From contig JAICXI010000100.1 in NCBI GenBank assembly GCA_025980505.1, forward strand, positions 1 through 6,945: a DNA stretch of 6,945 nt, read 5' to 3'. The DNA comes from a bacterium. Lineage in GTDB: Bacteria > Oederibacteriota > Muellerivitia > Muellerivitales > Muellerivitaceae. A program made the translations under genes and the position numbers. Positions 1-5,639 of the stretch are shown here, piece by piece. Below the pieces are notes generated by a model. It worked only from the letters and a program-made list of their open reading frames with translations. It was not told the origin of the DNA and did not search any database. Positions within the stretch are counted from its first letter, which is position 1, and each line of letters begins with the position of its first letter.

Positions 1-227
1 AGGGGCTTGACCACGTAGGAGTCGGTGGTCATGGCCGCATCTCCCCCGGGCCAGGGAACCACGGAGGAATCGTGCTTCCTCAATAGGGAGGCGTTCCCGA
101 AGGCGGGAAGGAAGATTTTTTCGATCAACTGCTGGGTCAGGGCCCCCCCTCCGCCGTGGGCCAACAACACCCGGTCGTAATCGGTGAAGGGAAGGGGACA
201 ATCCATTACTAGGTTTGCGGTTTTCAT
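1..227 (-). CDS. hypE: HypE, hydrogenase expression/formation protein (carbamoyl dehydratase), N-terminal part
   Basis: The gene runs off the left edge; 75 complete codons are visible. The translation begins MKTANLVMDCPLPF and carries the HypE N-terminal signatures: HGGGG (about residues 24-28), LIEKIFLPAFGN, HDSSVV and GDAAMTTDSYVVKP. This is the start of the PurM-like ATP-binding domain. In the family, HypE takes a carbamoyl group from HypF on its C-terminal cysteine and dehydrates it with ATP to a thiocyanate, the source of the cyanide ligands of the active-site iron. That C-terminal Cys lies outside the window. The start is fixed by a near-perfect SD (AGGAGGAG, 233-240) 7 nt before ATG. 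It is the last visible gene of the hyp run, 104 nt after the nickel permease. Family assignment is near certain; only completeness is unknown. Confidence 0.96.
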   Translation of the reverse strand, partial: MKTANLVMDCPLPFTDYDRVLLAHGGGGALTQQLIEKIFLPAFGNASLLRKHDSSVVPWPGGDAAMTTDSYVVKP

Positions 228-232
228 GTCAT

Positions 233-240
233 CTCCTCCT
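233..240 (-). promoter_or_regulatory. Strong ribosome-binding site of hypE
   Basis: On the minus strand this reads AGGAGGAG, followed by a 7-nt spacer and the hypE ATG. It is the strongest SD in the window, so hypE can be initiated independently of the permease upstream. An 8-codon frame (224-247) runs through it and ends in a TGA that overlaps the hypE ATG. That frame has no good SD of its own and is probably incidental. Confidence 0.8.
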
Positions 241-331
241 GGATCATGCTTCCGTGGCGGGCGCCACTGATTTGGAAAGGCCGATCTTAAATTTGGAATG
301 ATGAGTTCGAAATTTATCCTTTGCCTTCGCT

Positions 332-1459
332 TTACTCCGTTGCCCGTTCCTCGTATCCCCCCAGCCGGTACCAAATCGTCGAGACGGCCCAACCGAAAAA
401 GAAAAGGCCGAAGACCACGAAACCGAAGTGGCCCTGCAGGTTGCACCAGTCCGCCAGGAAGTCCCAAACCCCGCCGGTCAGTCCCAGCCGACTGGTCAGG
501 AGCCCCAGGGCCTCGGCCCCGCCGATCAAGAAAGCCAACAAGATGGAAAGGGTGGTCAGGGTCAGGTTGTACCAAAGTTTGCGCAAGGGAGCCTGGAAGG
601 CCCATCCGTAAACCTTCACCATGAAGACGCTGTCGGCCGTATCCACAAGCGCCATGCCGGCCGTGAAAAGAGCCGGGAATACCAGCAGGTTCAGGCCCGA
701 AAGGCCTTCCACGGCCTGGGTGGCGGAAAGGCCCAAGAGGCCCACTTCGGTGGCGGTGTCGAAACCCAGGCCGAAAAGGAAACCCACCCAATAAAGGTGG
801 CGGCTTTCGGAAATCAGGTCGAAAAGGGATTGGAGCAGGCGGGTGAAAAAGCCCCTGCCGGAAAGCAGGGCGTTCAAGTCCTCCTCGTCCAAGGTTTCCC
901 CTTGCCGCGCCCTTGAAAAAGCCTTCCACACGGCCTTGAGGATGAACAGGTTGGCGACGGCGATGAAAAGGAGGAAGAAGGCCGAGACGGCCGTTCCCAG
1001 GGTTCCGCCGATCCCGCCGGAGTTCTCCAAGCGGCCTTTGAGGGCCGAAGCGGCGGCCGCCACGCCCATGGAGGCCAGCACCACCACCGTCGAGTGCCCC
1101 AGGGAAAAGAAAAAACCGGTGGAAAAAGGCCGGCCGCCTTTCTGGGAGAGTTTGCGCACCACGTTGTCGATGGCGGCAAGGTGGTCCGCGTCCAGCGCGT
1201 GCCGGAGACCGAAAAGGTAGGCTAAAAGCGCCAGCCCCAGAAGGACGGGATTGCCCGAAAAAGAGGACCAAGCCCAACCCCAGGCGGCCAGGTTGAAGGC
1301 CCCCAGGATGAGGAACAGGCCGGTGATCTTGAAGGCCGGATTTCCCGGCCGGTCGCTAAAGATCTCAAGAACAGCCAGGCATTTACCGCCAAGGCGCCAA
1401 GACACCCAGGGACGGATAAACCTGTTTGCTTTGACGGGGTTTTTGTTTTCCGCTTTCAT
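332..1459 (-). CDS. hoxN: NiCoT-family nickel/cobalt permease (HoxN/HupN/NixA type)
   Basis: Inner-membrane permease that brings Ni2+ (some members Co2+) into the cytoplasm, here presumably to feed hydrogenase assembly. With the chosen start it has 375 residues. The NiCoT signatures are all visible: RHALDADHLAAIDN, with the H-x4-D-H metal motif (H87, D92, H93), in the second membrane segment; FFSLGHSTVV at about 117-126; LFGLGFDTATE at 228-238; and LFTAGMALVDTADS at about 264-277. Hydrophobic segments are spaced as in the eight-helix family. The frame is open to an ATG at 1510, but that would place repeat-derived residues and a 44-nt overlap with hypD in front. The ATG at 1459 follows AAAGG with a 10-nt spacer and begins 7 nt after the hypD stop, so I prefer it. 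Residues about 17-26 (PWVSWRLGGK) are encoded by a dispersed repeat, so the true conserved start may be later. Nickel versus cobalt preference cannot be read from sequence; its position inside a hyp cluster argues for nickel. Confidence 0.93.
   Translation of the reverse strand: MKAENKNPVKANRFIRPWVSWRLGGKCLAVLEIFSDRPGNPAFKITGLFLILGAFNLAAWGWAWSSFSGNPVLLGLALLAYLFGLRHALDADHLAAIDNVVRKLSQKGGRPFSTGFFFSLGHSTVVVLASMGVAAAASALKGRLENSGGIGGTLGTAVSAFFLLFIAVANLFILKAVWKAFSRARQGETLDEEDLNALLSGRGFFTRLLQSLFDLISESRHLYWVGFLFGLGFDTATEVGLLGLSATQAVEGLSGLNLLVFPALFTAGMALVDTADSVFMVKVYGWAFQAPLRKLWYNLTLTTLSILLAFLIGGAEALGLLTSRLGLTGGVWDFLADWCNLQGHFGFVVFGLFFFGWAVSTIWYRLGGYEERATE
1385..1402 (+). repeat. Dispersed repeat copy A (CCGCCAAG/CGCCAAGA type), inside the permease 5' end
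   Basis: The plus strand reads ACCGCCAAGGCGCCAAGA. It matches copy B (1474-1491) as an inverted repeat at 17 of 18 positions. Read on the minus strand it aligns with copy C (2640-2662) and its flanks at roughly 22 of 31 positions by eye. It encodes the SWRLGGK stretch of the permease N-terminus. Tandem CGCCAAGA units of this kind recur as dispersed repeats in various bacterial genomes (recalled, not searched). Confidence 0.6.
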
Positions 1460-1466
1460 GAAGCAA

Positions 1467-2609
1467 TTACCTTTCTTGGCGTCTTGGCGGTGAAAATTGT
1501 TTTGCAACATCCAATAACCGGCCTTCGTGGCGACGGTAGCGGTAGTAAGCCGAGCAGGCGCCTTCCGTGGAAACCATGGGCGCGCCCAGGGGATGCTCGG
1601 GCGTGCAGCCGGTCCCGAAGGCGGGGCACTGGGCCGGTTTTTTCAACCCCCGCAGGATTTGACCGCTCACGCAATCGGGGCTTTCCTGGGCCGTCACCCG
1701 GGCCACTCCGAATTTCCTTTCCGCGTCGAAGGACAGGTACGGTTCCTTCAGGGCCCAACCGCTCCCGGGAATTTCGCCGATGCCCCGCCACTTCCGGGGG
1801 ACCACCTGGAACACCTCCGCGAGGACCTTCAAGGCTTCGATGTTCCCCTCCGGGCGCACTGAACGGGCATACTGGTTTTCAACCTCGTGACGGCCCTGCT
1901 CCAGCTGTTGCACGCAATGGTAAATGCCCTGGAGCACATCCAAGGGCTCGAAGCCCGTGACCACGATGGGAACCCCGTATTTTTCCGCCAGCAAGGGGTA
2001 GGGGGCATAACCCATGACGGCGCAGACGTGGCCCGCGGCCAGGAAACCCTGGACCCGGTTGTCGGGCGCGGAAAGGATGGCCTCCATGGCCGGCGGCACC
2101 AGCACGTGGGAAACCAGGATGAAGAAGTTCGGGAGCTTCAGGGCGTTGGCCTGCAGGACCGCCATGGCATTGGCGGGCGCAGTGGTTTCAAAACCCACGG
2201 CGAAAAAAACAACCTGCTTGTCCGGGTGCTGCCGGGCGAGCTTCACCGCGTCCAGGGGTGAATAAACCAGCCTTACGTCGCCGCCCTGGGCTTTGACCGA
2301 AAGCAGGTCCTTCCGGCTGCCGGGCACCCGAAGCATGTCGCCGAAGGAACAAAAAATAATCCCGGGTTTGGCCGCGATTTCCACGGCCTTGTCGATCACC
2401 TCCAGGGGTGTCACGCAAACCGGACAGCCCGGGCCGTGCACCAGGGACAACTGCGGGGGCAGGAGGTCTTCCAGGCCGTAACGGGCGATGGAATGAGTCT
2501 GGCCGCCGCAGATTTCCATGATGACCCAGGGCCGGGTGGTGATTTTCTTGATGGCTTCGGCCGTGTCCAGGCAGGCCCGCCCGTCGCGGTATTCATCCAC
2601 GTACTTCAT
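1467..2609 (-). CDS. hypD: HypD, iron-sulfur scaffold for Fe(CN)2CO assembly
   Basis: Cytoplasmic [4Fe-4S] protein that forms a complex with HypC and receives cyanide from HypE while building the Fe(CN)2CO unit of [NiFe]-hydrogenases. The translation of 380 residues starts MKYVDEYRD. It shows the family motifs ICGGQTH (C34, H39), HGPGCPVCVTP (C62, C65), VGFETTAPANA, and the C-terminal cysteine set C313, C328, C335, C352 in SGQ...QCPAFGTGCTPE...STEGAC, which binds the cluster. The frame extends upstream to an ATG at 2633, but family members begin at MKYVDEYR and the 2609 ATG is preceded by GGGGGA, so the shorter start is used. The spacing is short and the SD weak, which suggests coupling to the small ORF before it. 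The last about 18 residues (HEGRLLDVAK, then FSPPRRQER) exceed the usual end, and the final nine come from a dispersed repeat. All catalytic cysteines precede this tail, so function should be intact. Confidence 0.97.
   Translation of the reverse strand: MKYVDEYRDGRACLDTAEAIKKITTRPWVIMEICGGQTHSIARYGLEDLLPPQLSLVHGPGCPVCVTPLEVIDKAVEIAAKPGIIFCSFGDMLRVPGSRKDLLSVKAQGGDVRLVYSPLDAVKLARQHPDKQVVFFAVGFETTAPANAMAVLQANALKLPNFFILVSHVLVPPAMEAILSAPDNRVQGFLAAGHVCAVMGYAPYPLLAEKYGVPIVVTGFEPLDVLQGIYHCVQQLEQGRHEVENQYARSVRPEGNIEALKVLAEVFQVVPRKWRGIGEIPGSGWALKEPYLSFDAERKFGVARVTAQESPDCVSGQILRGLKKPAQCPAFGTGCTPEHPLGAPMVSTEGACSAYYRYRRHEGRLLDVAKQFSPPRRQER
1474..1496 (+). repeat. Dispersed repeat copy B, forming the 3' end of hypD
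   Basis: The plus strand begins TCTTGGCGTCTTGGCGGT and ends in GAAAA. It is identical to copy C (opposite orientation) at 20 of 23 positions and inverted relative to copy A. It encodes the HypD C-terminal residues FSPPRRQE, just before the hypD stop at 1467-1469. HypD homologues normally end soon after the YYRYRR-like motif, so this copy appears to have extended the protein. Confidence 0.62.
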
Positions 2610-2773
2610 GGCGTCCCCCGAACCTTGAAACAAAAACGGTTTTCACCACTCAGACGCCAAGACCCCGAGAAAAGCGGGAGGAAAGGTTCGGGTTCACCCC
2701 ACAACTTCATGCTTTTGTTTTTGGGTGCTCCGGGTGACTTGGTGCTGGGGTGGTCGATAAAGTCTTTTTTCAT
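2606..2773 (-). CDS. Small ORF (55 codons) bridging hypC and hypD, possible leader or coupling peptide
   Basis: An ATG overlaps the hypC stop as ATGA (2770-2773), and 55 codons later the stop overlaps the hypD start as ATGA (2606-2609), so the frame fills the gap exactly. A good SD, GGAGG (2783-2787), lies inside the hypC 3' end, 9 nt before the ATG. The peptide begins MKKDFIDHPSTKSPGAPK and continues through WGEPEPF, SGSWRLSGEN and a basic end (FKVRGTP). It has no recognised domain, signal peptide or membrane segment. Its SWRLSGEN part is encoded by dispersed repeat copy C, which argues that the peptide itself may not be conserved. One plausible role is to carry ribosomes through the hairpin that covers the hypD RBS. 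Against it: any gene starting ATGA supplies an automatic TGA, so the right-hand overlap alone is weak evidence. Translation is uncertain. Confidence 0.4.
   Translation of the reverse strand: MKKDFIDHPSTKSPGAPKNKSMKLWGEPEPFLPLFSGSWRLSGENRFCFKVRGTP
2617..2692 (-). promoter_or_regulatory. 10-bp inverted repeat able to cover the hypD ribosome-binding region
   Basis: The arms 2617-2626 and 2683-2692 are perfect complements (AAGGTTCGGG on one strand, CCCGAACCTT on the other) with a 56-nt loop that contains repeat copy C. In the mRNA, the downstream arm ends 7 nt before the hypD ATG and contains the AAGG and most of the GGGGGA that could act as SD. If folded it would hinder hypD initiation unless ribosomes reading the small ORF open it. 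The long loop lowers stability, so the role is inferred. Confidence 0.4.
2640..2662 (-). repeat. Dispersed repeat copy C in the hypC-hypD gap
   Basis: On the minus strand it begins TCTTGGCGTCT and ends GGTGAAAA, matching copy B at 20 of 23 positions. It lies in the loop of the inverted repeat in front of hypD and encodes SWRLSGEN of the small ORF, parallel to SWRLGGK encoded by copy A in the permease. Confidence 0.6.
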
Positions 2774-3018
2774 GGCGCGCCCCCTCCGGACAACCCCTTC
2801 AGGGCCGCCAGGTCGTCCAAGGTGCGTTGGGCTTCCTCCTCGTCCAAGCGGCTGATGGCGATGCCGACATGCACGATCACGTAGTCGTCCACCCGGGCTT
2901 CGGGAAGGAAGGCCAGGGAAACTTCCCTTGAAACGCCGCCAAAATCGACCTTCCCTGTACGAAAAAGGCCCTCTTCACCCGCAATTTTAATGATTTTTCC
3001 AGGAACTCCCAGGCACAT
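2770..3018 (-). CDS. hypC: HypC/HybG/HupF-family hydrogenase assembly chaperone
   Basis: A small cytoplasmic chaperone that partners HypD during Fe(CN)2CO assembly and delivers the iron unit to the hydrogenase large-subunit precursor. The 82-residue protein starts MCLGVPGK, with the essential Cys2 that becomes N-terminal after Met removal and the following Gly-Val-Pro-Gly-Lys of the family. It then shows a DFGGVSREVSLAFLPEARVDDYVIVHVGIAISRLDEEEA core, whose DYVIVHVG-A-I segment is the second family signature. Length is typical. The start is fixed by AAGGAG with a 7-nt spacer. A small TCCTTCAAGGA inverted repeat (3027-3037) partly overlaps this SD. The C-terminus is Gly-rich (SGGGAP), and its GGAGG serves as SD for the small ORF downstream. 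The order hypC then hypD is standard, although the two are separated here by 160 nt rather than the usual few. Confidence 0.97.
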   Translation of the reverse strand: MCLGVPGKIIKIAGEEGLFRTGKVDFGGVSREVSLAFLPEARVDDYVIVHVGIAISRLDEEEAQRTLDDLAALKGLSGGGAP

Positions 3019-3185
3019 GATCGGACTCCTTGAAGGATAGGGTGCTTGCCCCGTTAAGCCATCCTAGGGGTGGAGCGTCGTTAACTTTATGAGAGTCGTC
3101 ATAGAGTTTTTGGAGGATGGGGTGGGGCAGGTTGAATGGTTGAAGTCGAAAAAAACCGTCTTGAACCCACCCCGCCATCGGGAGT
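3019..3185 (-). other. 167-nt gap between hypF and hypC, nothing convincing
   Basis: This gap is more AT-rich than its surroundings and includes a minus-strand T7 run near 3148-3154. The CCCG/CGGG stem upstream of that run (about 3172-3183) is only 4 bp and lies too far away for a good terminator. A 63-codon minus-strand frame (2987-3178) crosses into hypC but has no SD. A TATGA-N6-TCATA inverted repeat lies near 3087-3102. I could not find a convincing sigma-70 or sigma-54 promoter by eye. It could hold an internal hypC promoter. Confidence 0.4.
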
Positions 3186-5507
3186 TTAGGTTTTGCTTTT
3201 TAACTTCCATCGGGCGTAAGCGGCCTGTCCCAGGGAAAGGCCCCCGTCATTGGGCGGGACTTGTTTCTGCCAGAAAGGCCGGAACCCTTCGCGCCGGAGG
3301 CGGGCCACGGAGGCTTCGGCCAGGGCGCGGTTTTGGAAGCAGCCGCCGGACAAAGCCACTTGTTCCAGTCCGGCCTTCGTGGCCACCTTCAAGAGCCCCT
3401 CCACCAATGCGTTGTGGAAACGCCACGAAATGAGCCAGACCGGCGTTTGGCGGCTGAGGTCATCCAATAGTTGGATGAAAAGAGGTTCCCAGTCCAAAAG
3501 CCCCAGGGTCCCGTGGAAACGCAAGGGGAGGGAATAGGCTTCCTCGGTTTCGCCTTCCTCCAGGACGAATTCCAGGGCCATGGCCGCTTCGCCCTCAAAA
3601 CGGCTTTTCTGGCAAAGGCCCGCCAGGGAGGAGAGGGCGTCGAACAGGCGCCCCATGCTGGAAGTCATGATCCGGTCCGACGAAGAAAGCATTTTCCCGA
3701 GGACCGCGGTTTCCGGGGGGGCAAAGGCTTTGAGGGTGGGGAGGTCCAAGCCGAAGGCTTCCTGGTGATAAAGCTCGTAAAGGATTCCCAGAGCTGGTCG
3801 GCGGGATTCCTTGGCCGCCAGGTCGCCGCCCACCAAAGGGAAGGGCCGCAAGTGGCCGAAGCGTTTCACGCTTTCCCCGGTCACGGTGAAAAACTCGCCG
3901 CCCCAGATGGTGTGATCCGATCCCCAACCCGTGCCGTCCCAGGCCACCCCCAAGGCGGGCCCTTTCACGTGGTTCTCGGCCAGGACGGAAAAGACGTGCG
4001 CCACGTGGTGCTGGACCGCGATGACGGGCAAGCCCAGTTCCATGGCCCGCCGGGTGGAAGGGTAGTCGGGATGGAGGTCGCAGGCGACGGCCTCGGGTTG
4101 GGTTTCATAAAGGCGGGGTAAATCGGACAAGGAGCGTTCGAAAGCCTCCAAGGAAGGAAGGGTGCCGAGGTCCCCCAAGTGCTGGCTCAGGAAAACCCTG
4201 TTTTCCTTGGCCAGGGCCACGGTATTCTTGAGGTATCCGCCCAGGGCCAGGATGGAAGGGCCTTCCGCGGAAAGGTAAACCGGCAAGGGCGCGAAACCCC
4301 GGGCCCTACGGAGAACCTGGACTTCCCCCGAGACAACCCGCGCCACCGAGTCGTCCATGGGCCGCACAATGGGGCGGTCGTGGGTGAGGAAGAAGTCCGC
4401 GATGCCGTCCAAGCGTTCCAGGGCTTCCCGCCCGTCCGTGCAGATGGGCTCGTCGGACAAATTGCCGCTGGTGGCCACCGTTGGAAAATCCAATTCCCTC
4501 AGGAGGAGATGGTGTAGGGGCGTCGAGGGAAGAAAGGCGCCCAGTTGGGGATTGCCGGGGGCCAGGGAAGGGGCGAGGGCCGGATCGGATTTTTCCCTTT
4601 TCCGCAACAAAACGATGGGGGCTTGGGGCGACAACAGCAGTTTTTCCTCGGTTTCGTCCGAGAGACAGGCTTTGCGAAGGGAAGCCAGGTCGGGGAACAT
4701 CACGGCCAGGGGTTTGGCTTCCCGTTTTTTGCGCCGACGCAACTCCGCGACGGCCTTTTCGTTGCGGGCGTCACAAAGCAGCTGGAAACCGCCCAAACCC
4801 TTCACGGCCACGATGCAACCCAAATGGAGGGCGTCCACCGCGCGCTGGAGGGCCTCCCCGCGGACGGCCATGGCCGCCCCCTGGCCGTCCCAAAATTCCA
4901 GTTGGGGGCCGCAAACAGGGCAGGCGTTGGGTTGGGCCTGGAACCTGCGGTCGGCTGGGTCCTCGTATTCGGCCCTGCATTGGGGGCACATGGGGAAATG
5001 CATCATGGACGTGGGGGAACGGTCGTAGGGCAGTTTTTCAATGATGGAAAAACGGGGTCCGCAGTGGGTGCAATTGGTGAAGGGGTAAAGATGGCGCCGG
5101 TTTTGGGGGTCGAGGATATCGGCCAGGCAGTCCGGGCAGGGGGCCAGATCGGGCAGGATCAGGACGGTTTTGGCGCCGGTGTCGTGGCTTTCCAGGATGC
5201 GGAAATCCCCGTAACCCTTGGGCGGAAGAAGGTGGGACTCAAGGCTTTCCAGTTGGGCGAGGGCCGGCTTTTCGGTTTGAAGCAGCCTCCGGAATTCCCG
5301 AAGAGCCCAGAGATGTCCCTCGACTTCGATTTCCACGCCTTGGGGGCCGTTGAGGACGAAACCGTTCAGGCCCAGCTCGGTGGCCAGGCGGTACACAAAA
5401 GGACGGAAGCCCACGCCTTGGACTACGCCGCGCGCGTTTATCTTCAACAACCGGTATTCGCGCAGGGGCGGCCGGCCGGAAATAAAAACCAGGGGCAGGT
5501 TCTTCAT
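3186..5507 (-). CDS. hypF: HypF, carbamoyltransferase of hydrogenase cyanide-ligand synthesis
   Basis: Cytoplasmic enzyme that converts carbamoyl phosphate and ATP to carbamoyl-adenylate and transfers the carbamoyl group to the HypE C-terminal cysteine. The 773 residues are full length for the family, with all modules in order. An acylphosphatase-like domain (about 19-108) has GVVQGVGFRPFVYR (catalytic Arg35) and VLNG. Two zinc fingers of form C-x2-C-x18-C-x2-C follow, at C124/C127/C146/C149 and C174/C177/C196/C199. A YrdC-like domain (about 215-405) carries KGLGGFQLLCDA, KREAKPLAVM and TSGNLSDEPI. A Kae1-like domain (about 415-770) carries the metal-site QHHVAH (H500, H501, H504), AWDGTGWG, ALSGGCFQN and NDGGLSLGQ. 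No frameshift or missing key residue was seen. The ATG is preceded by AAGG with a 7-nt spacer. The roughly 18-residue lead before the acylphosphatase core is slightly longer than usual. A 25-codon ORF ends on its start codon. Confidence 0.98.
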   Translation of the reverse strand: MKNLPLVFISGRPPLREYRLLKINARGVVQGVGFRPFVYRLATELGLNGFVLNGPQGVEIEVEGHLWALREFRRLLQTEKPALAQLESLESHLLPPKGYGDFRILESHDTGAKTVLILPDLAPCPDCLADILDPQNRRHLYPFTNCTHCGPRFSIIEKLPYDRSPTSMMHFPMCPQCRAEYEDPADRRFQAQPNACPVCGPQLEFWDGQGAAMAVRGEALQRAVDALHLGCIVAVKGLGGFQLLCDARNEKAVAELRRRKKREAKPLAVMFPDLASLRKACLSDETEEKLLLSPQAPIVLLRKREKSDPALAPSLAPGNPQLGAFLPSTPLHHLLLRELDFPTVATSGNLSDEPICTDGREALERLDGIADFFLTHDRPIVRPMDDSVARVVSGEVQVLRRARGFAPLPVYLSAEGPSILALGGYLKNTVALAKENRVFLSQHLGDLGTLPSLEAFERSLSDLPRLYETQPEAVACDLHPDYPSTRRAMELGLPVIAVQHHVAHVFSVLAENHVKGPALGVAWDGTGWGSDHTIWGGEFFTVTGESVKRFGHLRPFPLVGGDLAAKESRRPALGILYELYHQEAFGLDLPTLKAFAPPETAVLGKMLSSSDRIMTSSMGRLFDALSSLAGLCQKSRFEGEAAMALEFVLEEGETEEAYSLPLRFHGTLGLLDWEPLFIQLLDDLSRQTPVWLISWRFHNALVEGLLKVATKAGLEQVALSGGCFQNRALAEASVARLRREGFRPFWQKQVPPNDGGLSLGQAAYARWKLKSKT

Positions 5508-5581
5508 GGCGAAACCTTGGAAAAGCGTTCCGGCGCGGGATTCAGCCGGGCCGGGTTTTGGGTTCGGGAAAAATTTTCCAT
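5504..5581 (-). CDS. Possible 25-codon leader ORF before hypF
   Basis: The frame starts MENFSRTQNP and ends FSKVSP; its TGA overlaps the hypF ATG as ATGA. An AAAGG SD lies 7 nt before its ATG. hypF itself has only AAGG as SD, which lies inside this frame, so coupled translation is plausible. No domain is recognisable. The stop overlap is automatic for a gene starting ATGA, so chance is a serious alternative. Confidence 0.25.
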   Translation of the reverse strand: MENFSRTQNPARLNPAPERFSKVSP

Positions 5582-5599
5582 TGTCTTGCCTTTCCCGGC

Positions 5600-5613
5600 G
5601 TAAACCGGTTCAC
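5600..5613. promoter_or_regulatory. Operator-like palindrome in the hypA-hypF gap
   Basis: The plus strand reads GTAAACCGGTTCAC, matching its own reverse complement at 12 of 14 positions around a perfect AACCGGTT core. It sits about 26 nt after the hypA stop. A shorter AAAAGACTTTT inverted repeat lies beside it (5624-5634). It could be a regulator site or just a chance palindrome; I do not recognise a known consensus. Confidence 0.2.
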
Positions 5614-5639
5614 TGTGTGTTGTAAAAGACTTTTGCTTT

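Noticed and set aside
254..267. GTGGCGGGCGCCAC inverted repeat before hypE
   Set aside because: A short stem of 5-6 bp without a following U-tract in a GC-rich context; not enough to call a terminator or operator.
428..916. Long plus-strand frames across the permease, hypD and hypF regions, for example 428-916, 3471-4121 and 4545-5603
   Set aside because: They lie antisense to minus-strand genes with clear family motifs, and their translations are low-complexity Gly/Arg/Pro/Gln-rich sequence typical of shadow frames in GC-rich DNA.
1460..1510. Upstream permease start at 1510 giving 392 residues
   Set aside because: It would add repeat-derived residues (NNFHRQDAKKGN) and a 44-nt overlap with hypD; the ATG at 1459 has an SD and normal spacing to the hypD stop.
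3087..3102. TATGA-N6-TCATA inverted repeat resembling the half-sites of the E. coli NikR operator
   Set aside because: The NikR operator has its half-sites separated by about 16 nt, not 6, and the site is not in front of the nickel permease. Likely coincidental.
2987..3178. 63-codon minus-strand frame after hypF running into hypC
   Set aside because: It has no SD, no recognisable motif, and overlaps the hypC start out of frame. The hypC start is secure, so this is most likely chance.
3145..3185. Possible intrinsic terminator after hypF (CCCG/CGGG stem and a T7 run)
   Set aside because: The stem is only 4 bp and the T-run begins well after it, so it does not meet the usual terminator geometry.
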